This document shows, one piece after another, positions 1 through 8,336 of a stretch of 64,000 nt of DNA. The notes beneath the pieces are model-generated. The model had not been told where the DNA came from. It ran no database searches and was given only the letters and a program-made list of their open reading frames with translations. The DNA comes from Brachybacterium ginsengisoli. GTDB lineage: Bacteria; Actinomycetota; Actinomycetes; Actinomycetales; Dermabacteraceae. The position numbers and the translations under genes were made by a program. The stretch spans positions 1,488,001-1,552,000 of the forward strand of contig NZ_CP023564.1 in NCBI RefSeq assembly GCF_002407065.1. Reading direction: 5' to 3'. How positions within the stretch are numbered: the first letter of the stretch is position 1; every line of letters begins with the position of its first letter.

Positions 1-1
1 C

Positions 2-883
2 TCGGCCACTGCGGTGATCGGACCTCGGCGGATGCGCGACCTGCTTCGGGCCGCGCCCGACGAGTCCACCGAGGTGATCGTCGCCGAGCAGGAGGACCGC
101 CTCCTGGGCTATGTCCACCTCAGCACCGGGGCCGACGTCACCTGGCTGGTCAGCGGCGCCGTCGTCCCCGAGCATCGGCGTCGCGGCATCGGCGGGGCCC
201 TCCTGCAGGAGACGATGGCCGCCGCGCGGTCCGCCGGTGCCGAGTCGCTCCGGATCAGCGGCAGGCCCGCGGGATACGCGGTGCCCGGGATCGACCGTGA
301 GCGAGATGGCGGGACCGCGGCCTTCCTCGAGAGGAGCGGAGCGCAGCAGGGGGCTCCCGCCCTGTCGATGACGCGTCCCCTGCTGGACCTCGAGCCCGCG
401 ACCGCCCGCCCTGGGACCACGGTCCGGGAGTGCCGCGAGAGCGACCTCCCCGCGCTGCTCGACCTGGTGGCCCAGGAGCTCGATCCCGGCTGGGCCGACG
501 TGCTGCACGAGGCTGCCGGTGAGCAGCGCGGCCAGCAGCGGATCCTGATCGCCCACGGACAGGACGGCGACCTGCTCGGATTCGCCGGATGGGGTCTGGT
601 GGGCCGGGACCCCAGCCGATTCGGGCCGTTCGGCGTCATCCCCGCCGCGCGCGGCCGCGGAGCCGGCGCCGCCCTGCTCGATGCCGCGCTGCGGCGGATG
701 GCGGGGGAGGGCCTCGCCCACGCCTGGTTCCAGTGGACCGCTCCCGGGTCCCCGGCCCATCACCTCTACGCCTCGCGCGGCTTCACGACTCTGCGCACGT
801 ACACCCCGTACAGCCTGCCCCTCGCCGGCCCGCTCGGCGACCGCACCTCCCCGCCGGCCCACCAGGAAGGACCCCTCCGATGA
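2..883 (+). CDS. Tandem GNAT-family N-acetyltransferase, 5' end cut by window
   Basis: The frame is open from base 2, so the true start lies outside the window; the first internal candidate is GTG at 14. Two GNAT domains are visible. Each carries an acetyl-CoA-binding motif of the R/Q-x-x-G-x-G type: RRRGIG at about nt 175-195 and RGRGAG at about nt 650-668, each followed by ALL. Such proteins move an acetyl group from acetyl-CoA to an amine in the cytosol; the substrate cannot be read from the sequence. The stop overlaps the ATG of the following lipoprotein gene (ATGA, 880-883), so this gene is very probably the first visible member of the transporter operon. A role in acetylating an imported amino sugar or peptide, or in resistance, is possible but is inference. 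Family sure, function unknown. Confidence 0.85.
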   Translation, partial: SATAVIGPRRMRDLLRAAPDESTEVIVAEQEDRLLGYVHLSTGADVTWLVSGAVVPEHRRRGIGGALLQETMAAARSAGAESLRISGRPAGYAVPGIDRERDGGTAAFLERSGAQQGAPALSMTRPLLDLEPATARPGTTVRECRESDLPALLDLVAQELDPGWADVLHEAAGEQRGQQRILIAHGQDGDLLGFAGWGLVGRDPSRFGPFGVIPAARGRGAGAALLDAALRRMAGEGLAHAWFQWTAPGSPAHHLYASRGFTTLRTYTPYSLPLAGPLGDRTSPPAHQEGPLR

Positions 884-2535
884 CACCAGAGGTCACCCGC
901 CGCGCACTCATGCTCGGCACCGCGGGAGCCGCCGGGGCGACGGCTCTCGCCGGCTGCTCCTCCGCGCCGACCGCGGAGCAGGATCTGCCGGTGCGGATCC
1001 ATGCCAACGACGCCACCACCTTCCAGCCGAACTTCAACCCCTACGGCGGCGTGCCGCTCCAGGGTGCGAGCGGCCTGATCTACGAGAACCTGCGACTCGC
1101 CACCGCGATGAACCCCGGGACGTCGGAACCCTGGCTGGCCACCGACTTCGCGTGGAACGAGGACGGCACCGAGATCACTCTGACGCTGCGGGACGACGTC
1201 GTCTTCACCGACGGTGAGCCGTTGGATGCAGAGGACGTCGTGTACACCTTCCTCCTGCACCGCGACGTCCCGGCGGTGAACACCGTCGCGCTCGACGTCG
1301 TCGACGCCACCGCCCCGGATCCCACCACGGTCCGGCTCCGGTTCGGTCGCACCTCCTTCGCTCAGGAGTCAGACATCCTCACCCGTCCGATCGTCCCCGA
1401 GCACGTGTTCTCGACCTTCGAGGACCCCTCGACGGAGCAGATCGCCGAACCGATGGGCAGCGGGCCCTACCTGCTGGACCGCTTCTCGGACCAGCTCTAC
1501 ACCTTCGTCCGCAACGATGACCATTGGGCGGCCGACGAGTTCGAGCCGCGCGAGCTGGCCTGGCCCTCCTTCACCACGCAGACCATGAACACCGCCATGC
1601 AGGCGGGCGAGCTGGATTGGTCGGGCGGATTCGTCGCCAACATCGACCGGATCTTCGTGGACCACGATCCGGAGCACCGCGGCTACTGGTACCCGGGCAA
1701 CGGCTCGGTCAACCTCACCCTGAACCTCGAGAAGGAGCTGTTTCAGGACATCGAGCTGCGGCGCGGGATCAACCTGGCCGTGGACCGCCAGGAGATCGCC
1801 GAGATCGCCTACATGTCCTACTTCGGCCCCCCTCATCCCACCGGCCTGCCGCGGCCCACCTACGAGGAGTTCATCGCCGAGGAGTACCGGGATCTCGAGT
1901 TCGCCGTGGACGTCGACGGCGCGGAGAAGGTGCTCGACGACGCCGGCTACGAGCGCGGAGCCGACGGCATCCGGGTCGCGCCCGACGGCACCCCGCTCAC
2001 CTTCGACCTGCCGATCCCCTCGGGATACAACGACTGGGTCACCACCAGCCAGATCCTCTCCTCGCAGCTCTCGAGGGTCGGGATCTCGCTGACCCCGCGC
2101 GGCATCTCCTTCGAGCAGTGGCTCGAGGCCCGTGACACCGGGAACTTCGAGGTGACCATCTCCACCGCCGCCGCCGGCCAGAACCCCTGGTACCTGTACC
2201 GCTCGATGCTCTCCTCGGAATACCGCACCGAGGGCGACGAGCCCGTGGTGGCGAACTTCCAGCGCTGGTACGACGAGGAGACCGACCATCTGCTGCGCCG
2301 CTTCTCCGAGACCGACGACCCCGAGGCGCAGCGCGCCTCGGTCGAGGCCCTGCAGCGGATCATGATCGACCAGCTCCCCACGCTGCCGATCATCACCGCC
2401 CCCAACTGGTTCAACTACAACACCGAGTTCTGGAGCGGGTTCCCGGACGAGAGCGACCCCTACGCGCTGGGCGCTCCCGTGCAGAACTCCGACCGGGTCA
2501 TGGTGCTGCGCAAGCTGACCAGGACCACCCGCTGA
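880..2535 (+). CDS. Peptide-type ABC transporter substrate-binding lipoprotein (SBP family 5)
   Basis: This 551-residue protein starts at ATG 880, preceded by AGGAAGG at 864-870 and overlapping the upstream stop. The N-terminus has a twin-arginine-like TRRALMLG, an Ala/Gly-rich hydrophobic stretch and the lipobox LAGC with Cys near residue 27, so it should be exported and lipid-anchored on the outer face of the membrane. The body has the layout of the extracellular solute-binding family 5 (DppA/OppA): TDGEPLDAEDVVYTF in the first lobe, a central stretch around LNLEKELFQDIELRRGINLAVDR, and a C-terminal part with IMIDQLPTLPI. These proteins capture oligopeptides, nickel, or sugars including muropeptides and hand them to the permeases encoded just downstream (16 nt away). 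An open frame extends further upstream, but it overlaps the GNAT gene and lacks a signal peptide, so I rejected that start. Confidence 0.93.
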   Translation: MTPEVTRRALMLGTAGAAGATALAGCSSAPTAEQDLPVRIHANDATTFQPNFNPYGGVPLQGASGLIYENLRLATAMNPGTSEPWLATDFAWNEDGTEITLTLRDDVVFTDGEPLDAEDVVYTFLLHRDVPAVNTVALDVVDATAPDPTTVRLRFGRTSFAQESDILTRPIVPEHVFSTFEDPSTEQIAEPMGSGPYLLDRFSDQLYTFVRNDDHWAADEFEPRELAWPSFTTQTMNTAMQAGELDWSGGFVANIDRIFVDHDPEHRGYWYPGNGSVNLTLNLEKELFQDIELRRGINLAVDRQEIAEIAYMSYFGPPHPTGLPRPTYEEFIAEEYRDLEFAVDVDGAEKVLDDAGYERGADGIRVAPDGTPLTFDLPIPSGYNDWVTTSQILSSQLSRVGISLTPRGISFEQWLEARDTGNFEVTISTAAAGQNPWYLYRSMLSSEYRTEGDEPVVANFQRWYDEETDHLLRRFSETDDPEAQRASVEALQRIMIDQLPTLPIITAPNWFNYNTEFWSGFPDESDPYALGAPVQNSDRVMVLRKLTRTTR

Positions 2536-2551
2536 GGCGGAGGAGAGAACG

Positions 2552-3529
2552 ATGAGATATCTGCTGAAGAAGCTGGGCCTGTACGCCTTCATCGCCTGGG
2601 CGGCGCTGACCCTGAACTTCCTGATCCCTCGGATGATGCCGGGCGACCCGGTGCGCGTGCTGATCGCGGGCTCCGAGGGTCAGATCGAGCCCGAGGCGGC
2701 CGAGGCGATCGCCGCGCAGTTCGGGATCACCGACGATCCCCTGATCATCCAGTACGGCCGCTACCTCGCCGATCTGGCCCGATTCGACCTCGGGGTCTCC
2801 CTGAGCAACTACCCGGTGCCGGTCATCGACATCATCTCCGGGGCGATGCCCTGGACGGTGGCCCTGGTGGGGGTCTCCACCGTGATCAGCTTCCTGCTGG
2901 GCACCGGGCTCGGCGTGCTCCTGGCCTGGCGGCGCGGCACCTGGTCCGACCATGTGCTGCCGGCGCTCACCTTCCTCAACGCCATCCCGTACTTCTGGAT
3001 GGCCCTGATCCTGGTGCTGGTGCTCGCCGTCACCTTCGGCTGGTTCCCGTACGCGGGCGCGTACGACCGCACCATGTTCCCCGAGCTGTCCGCGCCGTTC
3101 ATCGGCTCGGTCCTGGCCCATGCGGCGCTGCCCGCCCTGACGATTGTCATCGGCTCCTTCGCGGGCTGGGTGCTGCAGATGCGGAACATGACCGTCACGA
3201 TCCTCGGCGAGGACTACGTGTCCATGGCCGAGGCGAAGGGGCTGCCGAGGCGGAGCGTGCTGTTCGGCTATGCCGCCCGCAACGCCATCCTGCCGAGCGT
3301 CACAGGCTTCGCCCTCGCTCTCGGCGCGGTGGTGGGCGGATCGATGCTCACCGAGGTGATCTTCAACTATCCGGGCCTCGGCTACACCCTCTTCCAGGCC
3401 GTCTCCGCCCAGGACTTCCCGCTCATGCAGGGACTGTTCCTGATCATCTCGCTCGCCGTGATCGTCGCCAATCTCATCGCGGACGGCGCCTACGTCCTCC
3501 TCGATCCTCGTACCCGACAGGGGGCCTGA
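2552..3529 (+). CDS. ABC transporter permease, DppB/OppB type
   Basis: A 325-residue integral membrane protein with ATG at 2552 and a strong GGAGGAGAG ribosome site just upstream. It shows the DppB/OppB pattern: an N-terminal helix followed by the family motif around NFLIPRMMPGDPV, then about five further hydrophobic segments. The cytoplasmic EAA-type loop, which docks onto the ATPase, is DYVSMAEAKGLPRRSVLFGYAARNAILP. It forms one half of the membrane channel, pairing with the permease part of the next gene. It lies 16 nt after the binding-protein gene and 3 nt before the fusion gene, within one operon. The substrate class (peptides or related) follows from the family and from the binding protein and is not specified further by the sequence. 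Confidence 0.93.
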   Translation: MRYLLKKLGLYAFIAWAALTLNFLIPRMMPGDPVRVLIAGSEGQIEPEAAEAIAAQFGITDDPLIIQYGRYLADLARFDLGVSLSNYPVPVIDIISGAMPWTVALVGVSTVISFLLGTGLGVLLAWRRGTWSDHVLPALTFLNAIPYFWMALILVLVLAVTFGWFPYAGAYDRTMFPELSAPFIGSVLAHAALPALTIVIGSFAGWVLQMRNMTVTILGEDYVSMAEAKGLPRRSVLFGYAARNAILPSVTGFALALGAVVGGSMLTEVIFNYPGLGYTLFQAVSAQDFPLMQGLFLIISLAVIVANLIADGAYVLLDPRTRQGA

Positions 3530-3532
3530 GCC

Positions 3533-5395
3533 ATGACCATCTCCACCGTCATCCCCCGGGGCGGGAAGGTCCGCGCGGGCCTGATCATCGTGCTGGTGTT
3601 CGCGGCGTTCGCCGTCTTCGGCCCGATGATCTCCCGCTTCGATCCGAACCAGACCTCATTCGACATGCTCGAGGCGCCCTCGGCCCGGCACTGGCTGGGC
3701 ACCACCCAGACCGGCCAGGACGTGTTCGCCCAGTTCATGACCGGTGCACGCACCTCGCTGCTGGTGGGGCTGCTGGCCGGCGTCGTCTCCCAGGTCGCCT
3801 CCGTGGCCGTCGGGCTGCTCGGCGGCTACCTCCGCGGGGCCGCAGATGACCTGCTGTACATCCTCACCGCGGTGTTCCTGGTGATCCCCGGCATGCCGCT
3901 GCTCATCGTGCTCACCGGATATCTGCCCTCGCGCGGGCTGCTGTCGATCGCGATCGTCATCGCGATCACCTCCTGGGCCGGATCGGCCCGCGTGATACGT
4001 GCCCAGACGCTCTCGCTGCGCAACCGCGAGTTCGTCGAGGCGGCCCGCGCGACCGGCGAGAGCCGACTGCGGATCATGTTCTTCGAGGTCCTGCCCAACA
4101 TGCTCCCGCTGGTCGCCTCCGGCTTCCTCTTCTCTGTCATCGGCGGCATCCTCGCCGAGGCGGGCCTGGCCTTCCTGGGGCTCGGTTCGCTGACCACCAC
4201 CAGCTGGGGCTCGATGCTGTACTTCGCCCAGAACTCCCAGGCGCTCCTCGCGGGCGCCTGGTGGTGGTACGTGCCGCCGGGCCTGGCGATCGCCGTGATC
4301 GGCGCCGGGCTCGCCCTGATCAACTTCGCGATCGACGAGTACTCCAATCCTCGGCTGCGCACCGGATCGGCGGCGGCGAAGGGCGGCGGCAGCCGTGCCG
4401 CGGGCGGAGATCCGGTCAGCGCCGACGCCCAGGCGTCGGGGATCGGTGCGACGGCGTCCGGCGGCTCGGACGCGGCGGGCGCCGCAGCAGAGCAGGCGGC
4501 CCGTGCGGCCGACGGTTCCCAGGAGCGCGAGGACCGACAGGACGAGCCCGAGGACGCCCCCAGCATCCAGCCCTCGCCGATGCCCGGCTCGTCGATCATC
4601 GAGGTCGACGGGCTGCGGGTGGACTACCCGACCGCCTTCGGCACCGTGCACGCCGTGCAGGACGTCTCGCTGGCCCTGCGCCGCGGGGAGATCCTGGGGC
4701 TGGCCGGCGAGTCGGGCTCGGGGAAGTCGACCCTGACCAACTCGATCACCCGCCTGCTGCGACCGCCGGCGGAGATCGTCGACGGCTCGATCACCTATCG
4801 GGCGGAGGACGGCACCCCGACTGACCTGCTGCACCTGGAGGATCGGGAGCTGCGCGCCCTGCGATGGAACGAGATCGCCGTCGTGTTCCAGAGCGCCATG
4901 AACGCCCTGAACCCGGTGACCTCGATCCACGCGCAGTTCGACGACGTCATCCGGGTGCATCGCCCCGGTCTGACCCCGACGCGGCGCACCGAGATCGCGA
5001 AGGAGCATCTGGAGAGGGTGGGGATCGACCCCGAGCGCATCGACGCCTATCCGCACGAGCTCTCCGGCGGTATGAAGCAGCGCGTCGCGATCGCGATCGC
5101 GCTGGTGCTGGAACCCGACGTGATCTTCATGGACGAGCCGACCACCGCCCTGGATCTGCTGGTCCAGCGGGACGTGCTCGACCAGATCGTGCGCCTGCGC
5201 CAGGAGTACGGGTTCGCGATCGTGTTCACCACGCACGATCTCGCCCTGCTGCTGGAGATCTCCGACTCGATCGCCGTCATGCGCCATGGCCGCCTCGTCG
5301 AGTACGGCCCGGCGGTCGACATCTATCGGGACCCGCAGCACCCGTACACCAAGAACCTGCTGTCCTCGCTCGCAGACCTGGGGAGCCTCGCATGA
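3533..5395 (+). CDS. Fused ABC permease (DppC type) and ATPase (DppD type)
   Basis: One continuous 620-codon frame joins two subunits that are usually separate genes. Residues 1-277 are a DppC-like permease with the EAA loop near residues 166-190 (EFVEAARATGESRLRIMFFE). Residues 278-354 form a low-complexity Gly/Ala/acid-rich linker. Residues 355-620 are an ATPase with Walker A GESGSGKST (392-400), signature LSGGMKQR (510-517) and Walker B IFMDEP (531-536), followed by the C-terminal oligopeptide-transporter tail (DPQHPYTKNLL). Hydrolysis of ATP by this domain and by the next gene product would drive import. The ATG at 3533 is 3 nt after the upstream stop, and the stop overlaps the next ATG by 4 nt. 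The frame is intact across the linker and I saw no internal stop or good internal ribosome site, so I take the fusion as real. Confidence 0.93.
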   Translation: MTISTVIPRGGKVRAGLIIVLVFAAFAVFGPMISRFDPNQTSFDMLEAPSARHWLGTTQTGQDVFAQFMTGARTSLLVGLLAGVVSQVASVAVGLLGGYLRGAADDLLYILTAVFLVIPGMPLLIVLTGYLPSRGLLSIAIVIAITSWAGSARVIRAQTLSLRNREFVEAARATGESRLRIMFFEVLPNMLPLVASGFLFSVIGGILAEAGLAFLGLGSLTTTSWGSMLYFAQNSQALLAGAWWWYVPPGLAIAVIGAGLALINFAIDEYSNPRLRTGSAAAKGGGSRAAGGDPVSADAQASGIGATASGGSDAAGAAAEQAARAADGSQEREDRQDEPEDAPSIQPSPMPGSSIIEVDGLRVDYPTAFGTVHAVQDVSLALRRGEILGLAGESGSGKSTLTNSITRLLRPPAEIVDGSITYRAEDGTPTDLLHLEDRELRALRWNEIAVVFQSAMNALNPVTSIHAQFDDVIRVHRPGLTPTRRTEIAKEHLERVGIDPERIDAYPHELSGGMKQRVAIAIALVLEPDVIFMDEPTTALDLLVQRDVLDQIVRLRQEYGFAIVFTTHDLALLLEISDSIAVMRHGRLVEYGPAVDIYRDPQHPYTKNLLSSLADLGSLA

Positions 5396-6276
5396 CCACG
5401 ACCGACACCACCCACGGCATCGAGGGCTCCGGCAGCTCGGGCAGCTCCGACGGTGACGACTCGGGACGCGTGGTCCTTGAGGGACGCCATCTGGTCAAGG
5501 AGTATCCCGCCGGCACCCGCCGCGGTCTGCTGCGACGTCAGGAGACGATGCGGGCCGTCGACGACGTCTCGCTCCGGCTCGTCCAGGGCCGGGTCACCGC
5601 CCTGGTGGGGCAGAGCGGCTCGGGGAAGTCGACCCTGGGAAGGATGCTGGCCCGGCTCATCCCCACCACCTCCGGCGAGATCCTGCTCGAGGGGCGCGCG
5701 GTGCCGGCCTCGACCAGCTCCGGCCACCGCGAGTACGTGGGCGACGTGCAGCTCACGCTGCAGGACCCCTTCGCCTCGCTGAACCCGCTGCGCCGCATCG
5801 CGTACACGCTGGGCCGGGCGGTGCGGATCCACCAGAGCGCGCGCGGCACCGAGGAGGTGCACGCGCGCTGCCTCGAGCTGCTCGAGCGGGTGGGCCTCAC
5901 CCCGGCGGAGCGCTACCTGGACCGCTTCCCCCACGAGCTCTCCGGCGGGGAGCGCCAGCGCGTCTCCTTCGCGCGGGCGCTCGCGGCCTCGCCGAAGGTG
6001 CTGATCGCGGACGAGCCCGTCTCGATGCTCGACGTCACCATCCGCAAGGAGATGCTCGACCTGATCGACGCCCTGCGACGCGATGAGGATCTCGCGGTCC
6101 TCTACATCACCCACGACCTGGGCAGCGCACGGCGCTACTCGGACGAGGTGATGGTGATGCACCAGGGCCGGGTGGTGGAGTCCGGAGAGAGCCGCTCGGT
6201 GATCGACGACCCGCAGGAAGAGTACACCCGGCGTCTCCTCGCCGCGGCACCGGATCCGGCGTCCCGCCTGCGGTGA
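5392..6276 (+). CDS. ABC transporter ATP-binding protein, DppF/OppF type
   Basis: A 294-residue ATPase that starts at ATG 5392 in a 4-nt ATGA overlap with the fusion gene, indicating translational coupling. It has Walker A GQSGSGKST (residues 73-81), a Q-loop in LTLQDPFASLNP, signature ELSGGERQR, Walker B VLIADEP and the H-loop histidine in YITHDL. LQDPFASLNPLRR is typical of the second (F-type) ATPase of peptide importers. It is expected to dimerise with the ATPase half of the preceding fusion protein at the inner face of the membrane. The first 26 residues are Ser/Gly/Asp-rich and look disordered. An open frame reaching back to 4864 is a shadow inside the upstream gene. This is the last gene of the operon; the convergent hydrolase gene ends 12 nt downstream. 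Confidence 0.93.
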   Translation: MTTTDTTHGIEGSGSSGSSDGDDSGRVVLEGRHLVKEYPAGTRRGLLRRQETMRAVDDVSLRLVQGRVTALVGQSGSGKSTLGRMLARLIPTTSGEILLEGRAVPASTSSGHREYVGDVQLTLQDPFASLNPLRRIAYTLGRAVRIHQSARGTEEVHARCLELLERVGLTPAERYLDRFPHELSGGERQRVSFARALAASPKVLIADEPVSMLDVTIRKEMLDLIDALRRDEDLAVLYITHDLGSARRYSDEVMVMHQGRVVESGESRSVIDDPQEEYTRRLLAAAPDPASRLR

Positions 6277-6288
6277 GTCGCGGGCGGG

Positions 6289-7413
6289 TCAGCCGACGGC
6301 GAGCCGCGCGAGCTCCCGTCGGGCGTGGTCGACGGTGAAACGGGTGCGCCGCGGGTGCACCCGGTTGGTCAGCAGCACGGCCACGGCGCCGGTCGACGGA
6401 TCGGCGAGCACCGAGGTGCCGGTGAAGCCGGGATGTCCCACCACCTGCGGGATCACGGTGCCCGGTGCGGTCTCCTGGCCGATCCGCAGCCCGAAGCCCT
6501 GCCGCCACGGTGCACCGGTGCTGATCGTCCCCGACAGCTGATCCCTGGTCAGGAGGTCGAGCACCGGCGCCGAGAACGTCGGGCCCGGCGCCCTGCCGAC
6601 CAGCACCCGGCCGAGCGCGAGCGCGTCCTCGAGGGTCGCGAAGAGCCCGGCGTTGCCCGCGCCGCCCAGCGACCAGGCGGTCTCGTCGTGGGTCGATCCG
6701 CGGACCAGCCCGCGGGGCGGATCGTCCTGGATCTCGGTGGCCGCGGCGCGGGAGGCCTGCTGGGCGGGCGGCGCCCAGCCCGCGCCCGTGGCCCCGGCAG
6801 GGTCGAGGACGCGACGCCGGGCGAGCTGCGGCAGCGACAGGCCGGTGAGCTCCTCGAGCAGGGTGCCCAGCAGGATGAAGCCGATGCAGGAGTAGGCGTG
6901 CGCCGTGCCCGGCTCCGCGTCGAGGGTCGCGCGCGAGATCGCCTCCAGCTTCGCCCGACGGTCCCCGGGGATCTGCCAGATCGACATCACCGGGGGCAGG
7001 CCGGCCGTGTGGGTGAGGAGCTGGCGCGCCGTGATCCGGGGATGCGGCGAGTCCAGGTGCTCGGCGATGGGGGCCTCGGGATCCAGCAGTCCGTCCTCGA
7101 TGAGGGTGGCCGCGGTCAGCGTCGTGACCACCTTCGTCACCGAGGCCATGTCGAACAGGGTGTCCTCGTGCACCGGCCCGCCCTCGGCGGAACCGGTCGG
7201 CAGGCGGGTCCCGTCCCCGGAGAACAGCGTGGTGCTCCCGGCGACGGCGCGGGAGATCCCGCCTCCGGGGCGGTCCACGGCGGCGACGGCCGCGGCAGCT
7301 CCCTCGATCGCGACGCCGTCTGCAGGGGCCGCGGCCGCGGCGTCGGTCAGCCTGGTGACCAGGGCGGTGAGGGCCTCTGCGTCCTCGTGGGCAGGATCGG
7401 TGGGGGTGCTCAT
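6289..7413 (-). CDS. Serine hydrolase of the class C beta-lactamase fold
   Basis: A 374-residue protein with the nucleophile tetrad SVTK (residues 91-94) that defines this fold and a C-terminal GHPGFTG, matching the third (KTG/HxG-like) motif. The second motif, usually YxN or YSN, reads YSC here (residues 174-176), an odd substitution followed by the usual IGFILLG helix. There is no signal peptide, so it is predicted to be cytosolic, unlike true beta-lactamases. Members of this family hydrolyse esters, D-peptides or muropeptide amide bonds; the exo-amidase AmiE (YbbE) of Bacillus subtilis is a relative encoded next to murR. Its start overlaps the stop of the RpiR regulator gene (7410-7413), so the two are co-transcribed, convergent to the importer. 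Substrate is inferred, not shown. Confidence 0.85.
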   Translation of the reverse strand: MSTPTDPAHEDAEALTALVTRLTDAAAAAPADGVAIEGAAAAVAAVDRPGGGISRAVAGSTTLFSGDGTRLPTGSAEGGPVHEDTLFDMASVTKVVTTLTAATLIEDGLLDPEAPIAEHLDSPHPRITARQLLTHTAGLPPVMSIWQIPGDRRAKLEAISRATLDAEPGTAHAYSCIGFILLGTLLEELTGLSLPQLARRRVLDPAGATGAGWAPPAQQASRAAATEIQDDPPRGLVRGSTHDETAWSLGGAGNAGLFATLEDALALGRVLVGRAPGPTFSAPVLDLLTRDQLSGTISTGAPWRQGFGLRIGQETAPGTVIPQVVGHPGFTGTSVLADPSTGAVAVLLTNRVHPRRTRFTVDHARRELARLAVG

Positions 7414-8273
7414 GCTCCGCGGTACTCCTCAAGGGCGTCGTAGGTGCGTCGCAGCGCGTCCACGCTCGTCTCTCGGGCCTGCCCTGCCACGGCCACGAAC
7501 AGGCAGTCCACGACGAGCAGCTGGGCCGAGCGGGAGGCCATGGCGCCCGAGCGGTAGACGGATTCGCGCACGGTGGTGCGCAGCGGGATGTCGGCGTTCG
7601 CCACGACGGGGCCGCCGCTCCCGTTGGTCAGGGCGATGGTCGTGGCGCCGGCGCTCCGAGCGGTGGTGAGGAAGGCGGCGGTCTCCGTGGTGGTGCCGCT
7701 GTGCGAGAAGCCGATGGCGACCTCGCCGGGGCCCATCAGGGCGGCGGCGGCCAGCGCGTCGTGGGTGTCCCGCGGGCTGTGGGCGCGGCGGCCGATCCGC
7801 TGGAGCTTGCGCTCGAAGTCCCCGGCCACGGAGGCGGAGGCGCCGATGCCGTGCAGGAGCACCACGGGAGCGGCCGCGATCGCCGCGGTAGCCCGCTCGA
7901 GAGCATCCATGTCGAGGGAGGCGGCGGTCTCCTCGATGCCGAGCACCTCGGCCAGCGCGACGTCGGCGACGATCTCCGAGAGCGTGCCGCGCACGGGGAG
8001 GTCCGCGCCGTGCGCCCCGCCGACGGACGGGCGGCGCACCTGCTCGGAGGCCAGCTCGCCGGCGAGGGTGAGGCGGAGCTCGGCGTATCCCGTCATGCCG
8101 AGACGCTGGCACAGGCGCACCACCGTGGGCTCCGAGGTGCGGCACTCCGCGGCGAGCTCCGTGATGGTGGTCCGGAGGATCCGCTGGGGGTCGGCGAGGA
8201 CCGCCTCGGCGACGCGGCGCATCGAGGGCGGCAGATCCTCCGTCATGCCCTGCAGGAGCGATTGTGTGCTCAT
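7410..8273 (-). CDS. MurR/RpiR-family transcriptional regulator
   Basis: A 287-residue cytosolic regulator. The first 80 or so residues are the RpiR helix-turn-helix domain (LPPSMRRVAEAVLADP, then ITELAAECRTSEPTVVRLCQRLGMTGYAELR). Residues from about 130 to 260 form a sugar-isomerase (SIS) domain that binds phosphosugars, with VVLLHGIGASASVAGDFERKL and the GFSHSGTTTET loop. Regulators of this family respond to phosphorylated sugars such as MurNAc-6-P, GlcN-6-P or ribose-5-P. It is co-transcribed with the downstream serine hydrolase (4-nt overlap) and faces the peptide-type importer, which suggests that it controls both. The family is well supported; the effector is not determined. The ATG at 8273 is the first in-frame start after the divergent spacer. 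Confidence 0.9.
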   Translation of the reverse strand: MSTQSLLQGMTEDLPPSMRRVAEAVLADPQRILRTTITELAAECRTSEPTVVRLCQRLGMTGYAELRLTLAGELASEQVRRPSVGGAHGADLPVRGTLSEIVADVALAEVLGIEETAASLDMDALERATAAIAAAPVVLLHGIGASASVAGDFERKLQRIGRRAHSPRDTHDALAAAALMGPGEVAIGFSHSGTTTETAAFLTTARSAGATTIALTNGSGGPVVANADIPLRTTVRESVYRSGAMASRSAQLLVVDCLFVAVAGQARETSVDALRRTYDALEEYRGA

Positions 8274-8336
8274 GGCCTGATCGTAGGCGTCCTCCAGGAG
8301 TCGGCGGCGGGCTTCCGGGGGAGCGGGCCGAATCCC

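Noticed and set aside
3656-5341. Long open frame on the minus strand (561 codons) across the permease-ATPase gene
   Set aside because: It is an antisense shadow typical of GC-rich coding DNA: Arg/Gln/Gly-rich, no domain, no ribosome site, and the plus strand carries full ABC motifs.
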